Assembly: GCA_031286695.1 (NCBI GenBank)
Contig: JAITTY010000005.1
Location: 248,001 to 312,000 of the forward strand
DNA length: 64,000 bases
Direction of reading: 5' to 3'
Source: Sphingobacterium sp.
GTDB lineage: Bacteria; Bacteroidota; Bacteroidia; Sphingobacteriales; Sphingobacteriaceae
Every line of letters starts with the position of its first letter. Positions within the stretch are counted from its first letter, which is position 1. Shown piece by piece: positions 63,874-64,000 of this stretch. The translations under genes were made by a program, and so were the position numbers. Under the pieces are notes generated by a model. That model was given only the letters and a program-made list of their open reading frames with translations, ran no database searches and was not told the origin of the DNA.

Positions 63874-64000
63874 TTATTCAATGGATTTCCTCATGCCGGC
63901 AATATTTTTTCTTCGCGATCGACTGATGGGAAGGCCAGCTTTATCACCTTCAGTAAGCCATAACTTGGCACCATCAATATCCCTGACAAACTGGAAATTG
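63874..64000 (-). CDS. C-terminal end of a probable LytTR-type regulator (cut by window edge)
   Basis: Open reverse-strand frame of 41 codons entering from the right edge (NFQFVRDIDGAKLWLTEGDK, then AGLPISRSRRKNIAGMRKSI and stop). The LPISRSRRK segment resembles the closing motif of LytTR DNA-binding domains. Too short for a firm call. Confidence 0.45.
   Translation of the reverse strand, partial: NFQFVRDIDGAKLWLTEGDKAGLPISRSRRKNIAGMRKSIE

Noticed and set aside
1..64000. tRNA, rRNA, CRISPR array, insertion sequence
   Set aside because: No T-loop-like motifs, spacer-repeat series, transposase motifs or terminal inverted repeats were found in the gaps, despite several deletion relics.

Overview
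The window looks like a chromosomal segment of a Bacteroidota member, most likely Sphingobacteriaceae and Sphingobacterium-like. The evidence is four SusC-type receptors or paired SusC/SusD systems, an ECF sigma/FecR pair, many Bacteroidota-only DUF families (DUF4876, DUF6850, DUF4961, DUF5004, DUF6377, DUF5675, DUF6266), lipoprotein-type signal peptides, and repeated TAnnTTTG-type -7 promoter elements. The genus is an inference. No rRNA, tRNA, CRISPR array or transposase was found.

Layout. 1-9.1 kb is a mix of stress and redox genes: a bacteriophytochrome histidine kinase (cut by the left edge), a 3' relic of otsA, a YbdG/MscM-type channel, an exported MsrA-MsrB fusion, a Tat-type ferritin-like lipoprotein followed by a broken second ferritin-like gene, a membrane-anchored LytTR regulator, and a two-gene cytochrome P460 operon. 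9.1-17.8 kb holds a secreted caspase/gingipain-like (clan CD) peptidase with a helical-repeat tail. It faces a four-gene outer-membrane operon (unknown secreted protein, TonB receptor, DUF4876 lipoprotein, DUF6850 barrel). 18.6-26.9 kb, read leftward, is ECF sigma - FecR - SusC - SusD - TlpA-like thioredoxin. 27-32.6 kb carries small regulators: MarR divergent from a short UvrA paralogue around a perfect palindromic operator, AraC, an HD hydrolase and unknown secreted proteins.

32.7-33.7 kb is a gene graveyard: a paralogue of a small cassette protein, an unidentified gene tail, an alcohol dehydrogenase collapsed by internal deletion, and a truncated ORF. 33.7-58.4 kb is one large leftward polysaccharide utilisation locus (PUL). 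It has a SusR-like DUF6377 regulator, an SGNH hydrolase, GH38, GH92, GH2, GH92, SusD, DUF5004, DUF4961, SusC, SusD and SusC. The two GH92 enzymes plus GH38 and GH2 point to high-mannose N-glycan or alpha-mannan use. 58.6-61.9 kb has an N-terminally truncated SASA esterase, then a leftward cassette of small unknown genes (DUF6266, a DUF6266 paralogue, DUF5675, two small proteins). The right end has a Crp/Fnr regulator with RidA, a small HTH protein and the tail of a probable LytTR protein.

What stands out: the mannan PUL is bracketed by two same-orientation copies of one 134-bp sequence (85% identical by eye), with damaged genes at both margins. The DUF6266/DUF5675 cassette and the clan CD peptidase/TonB/DUF4876/DUF6850 neighbourhood are the best candidates for undescribed systems.
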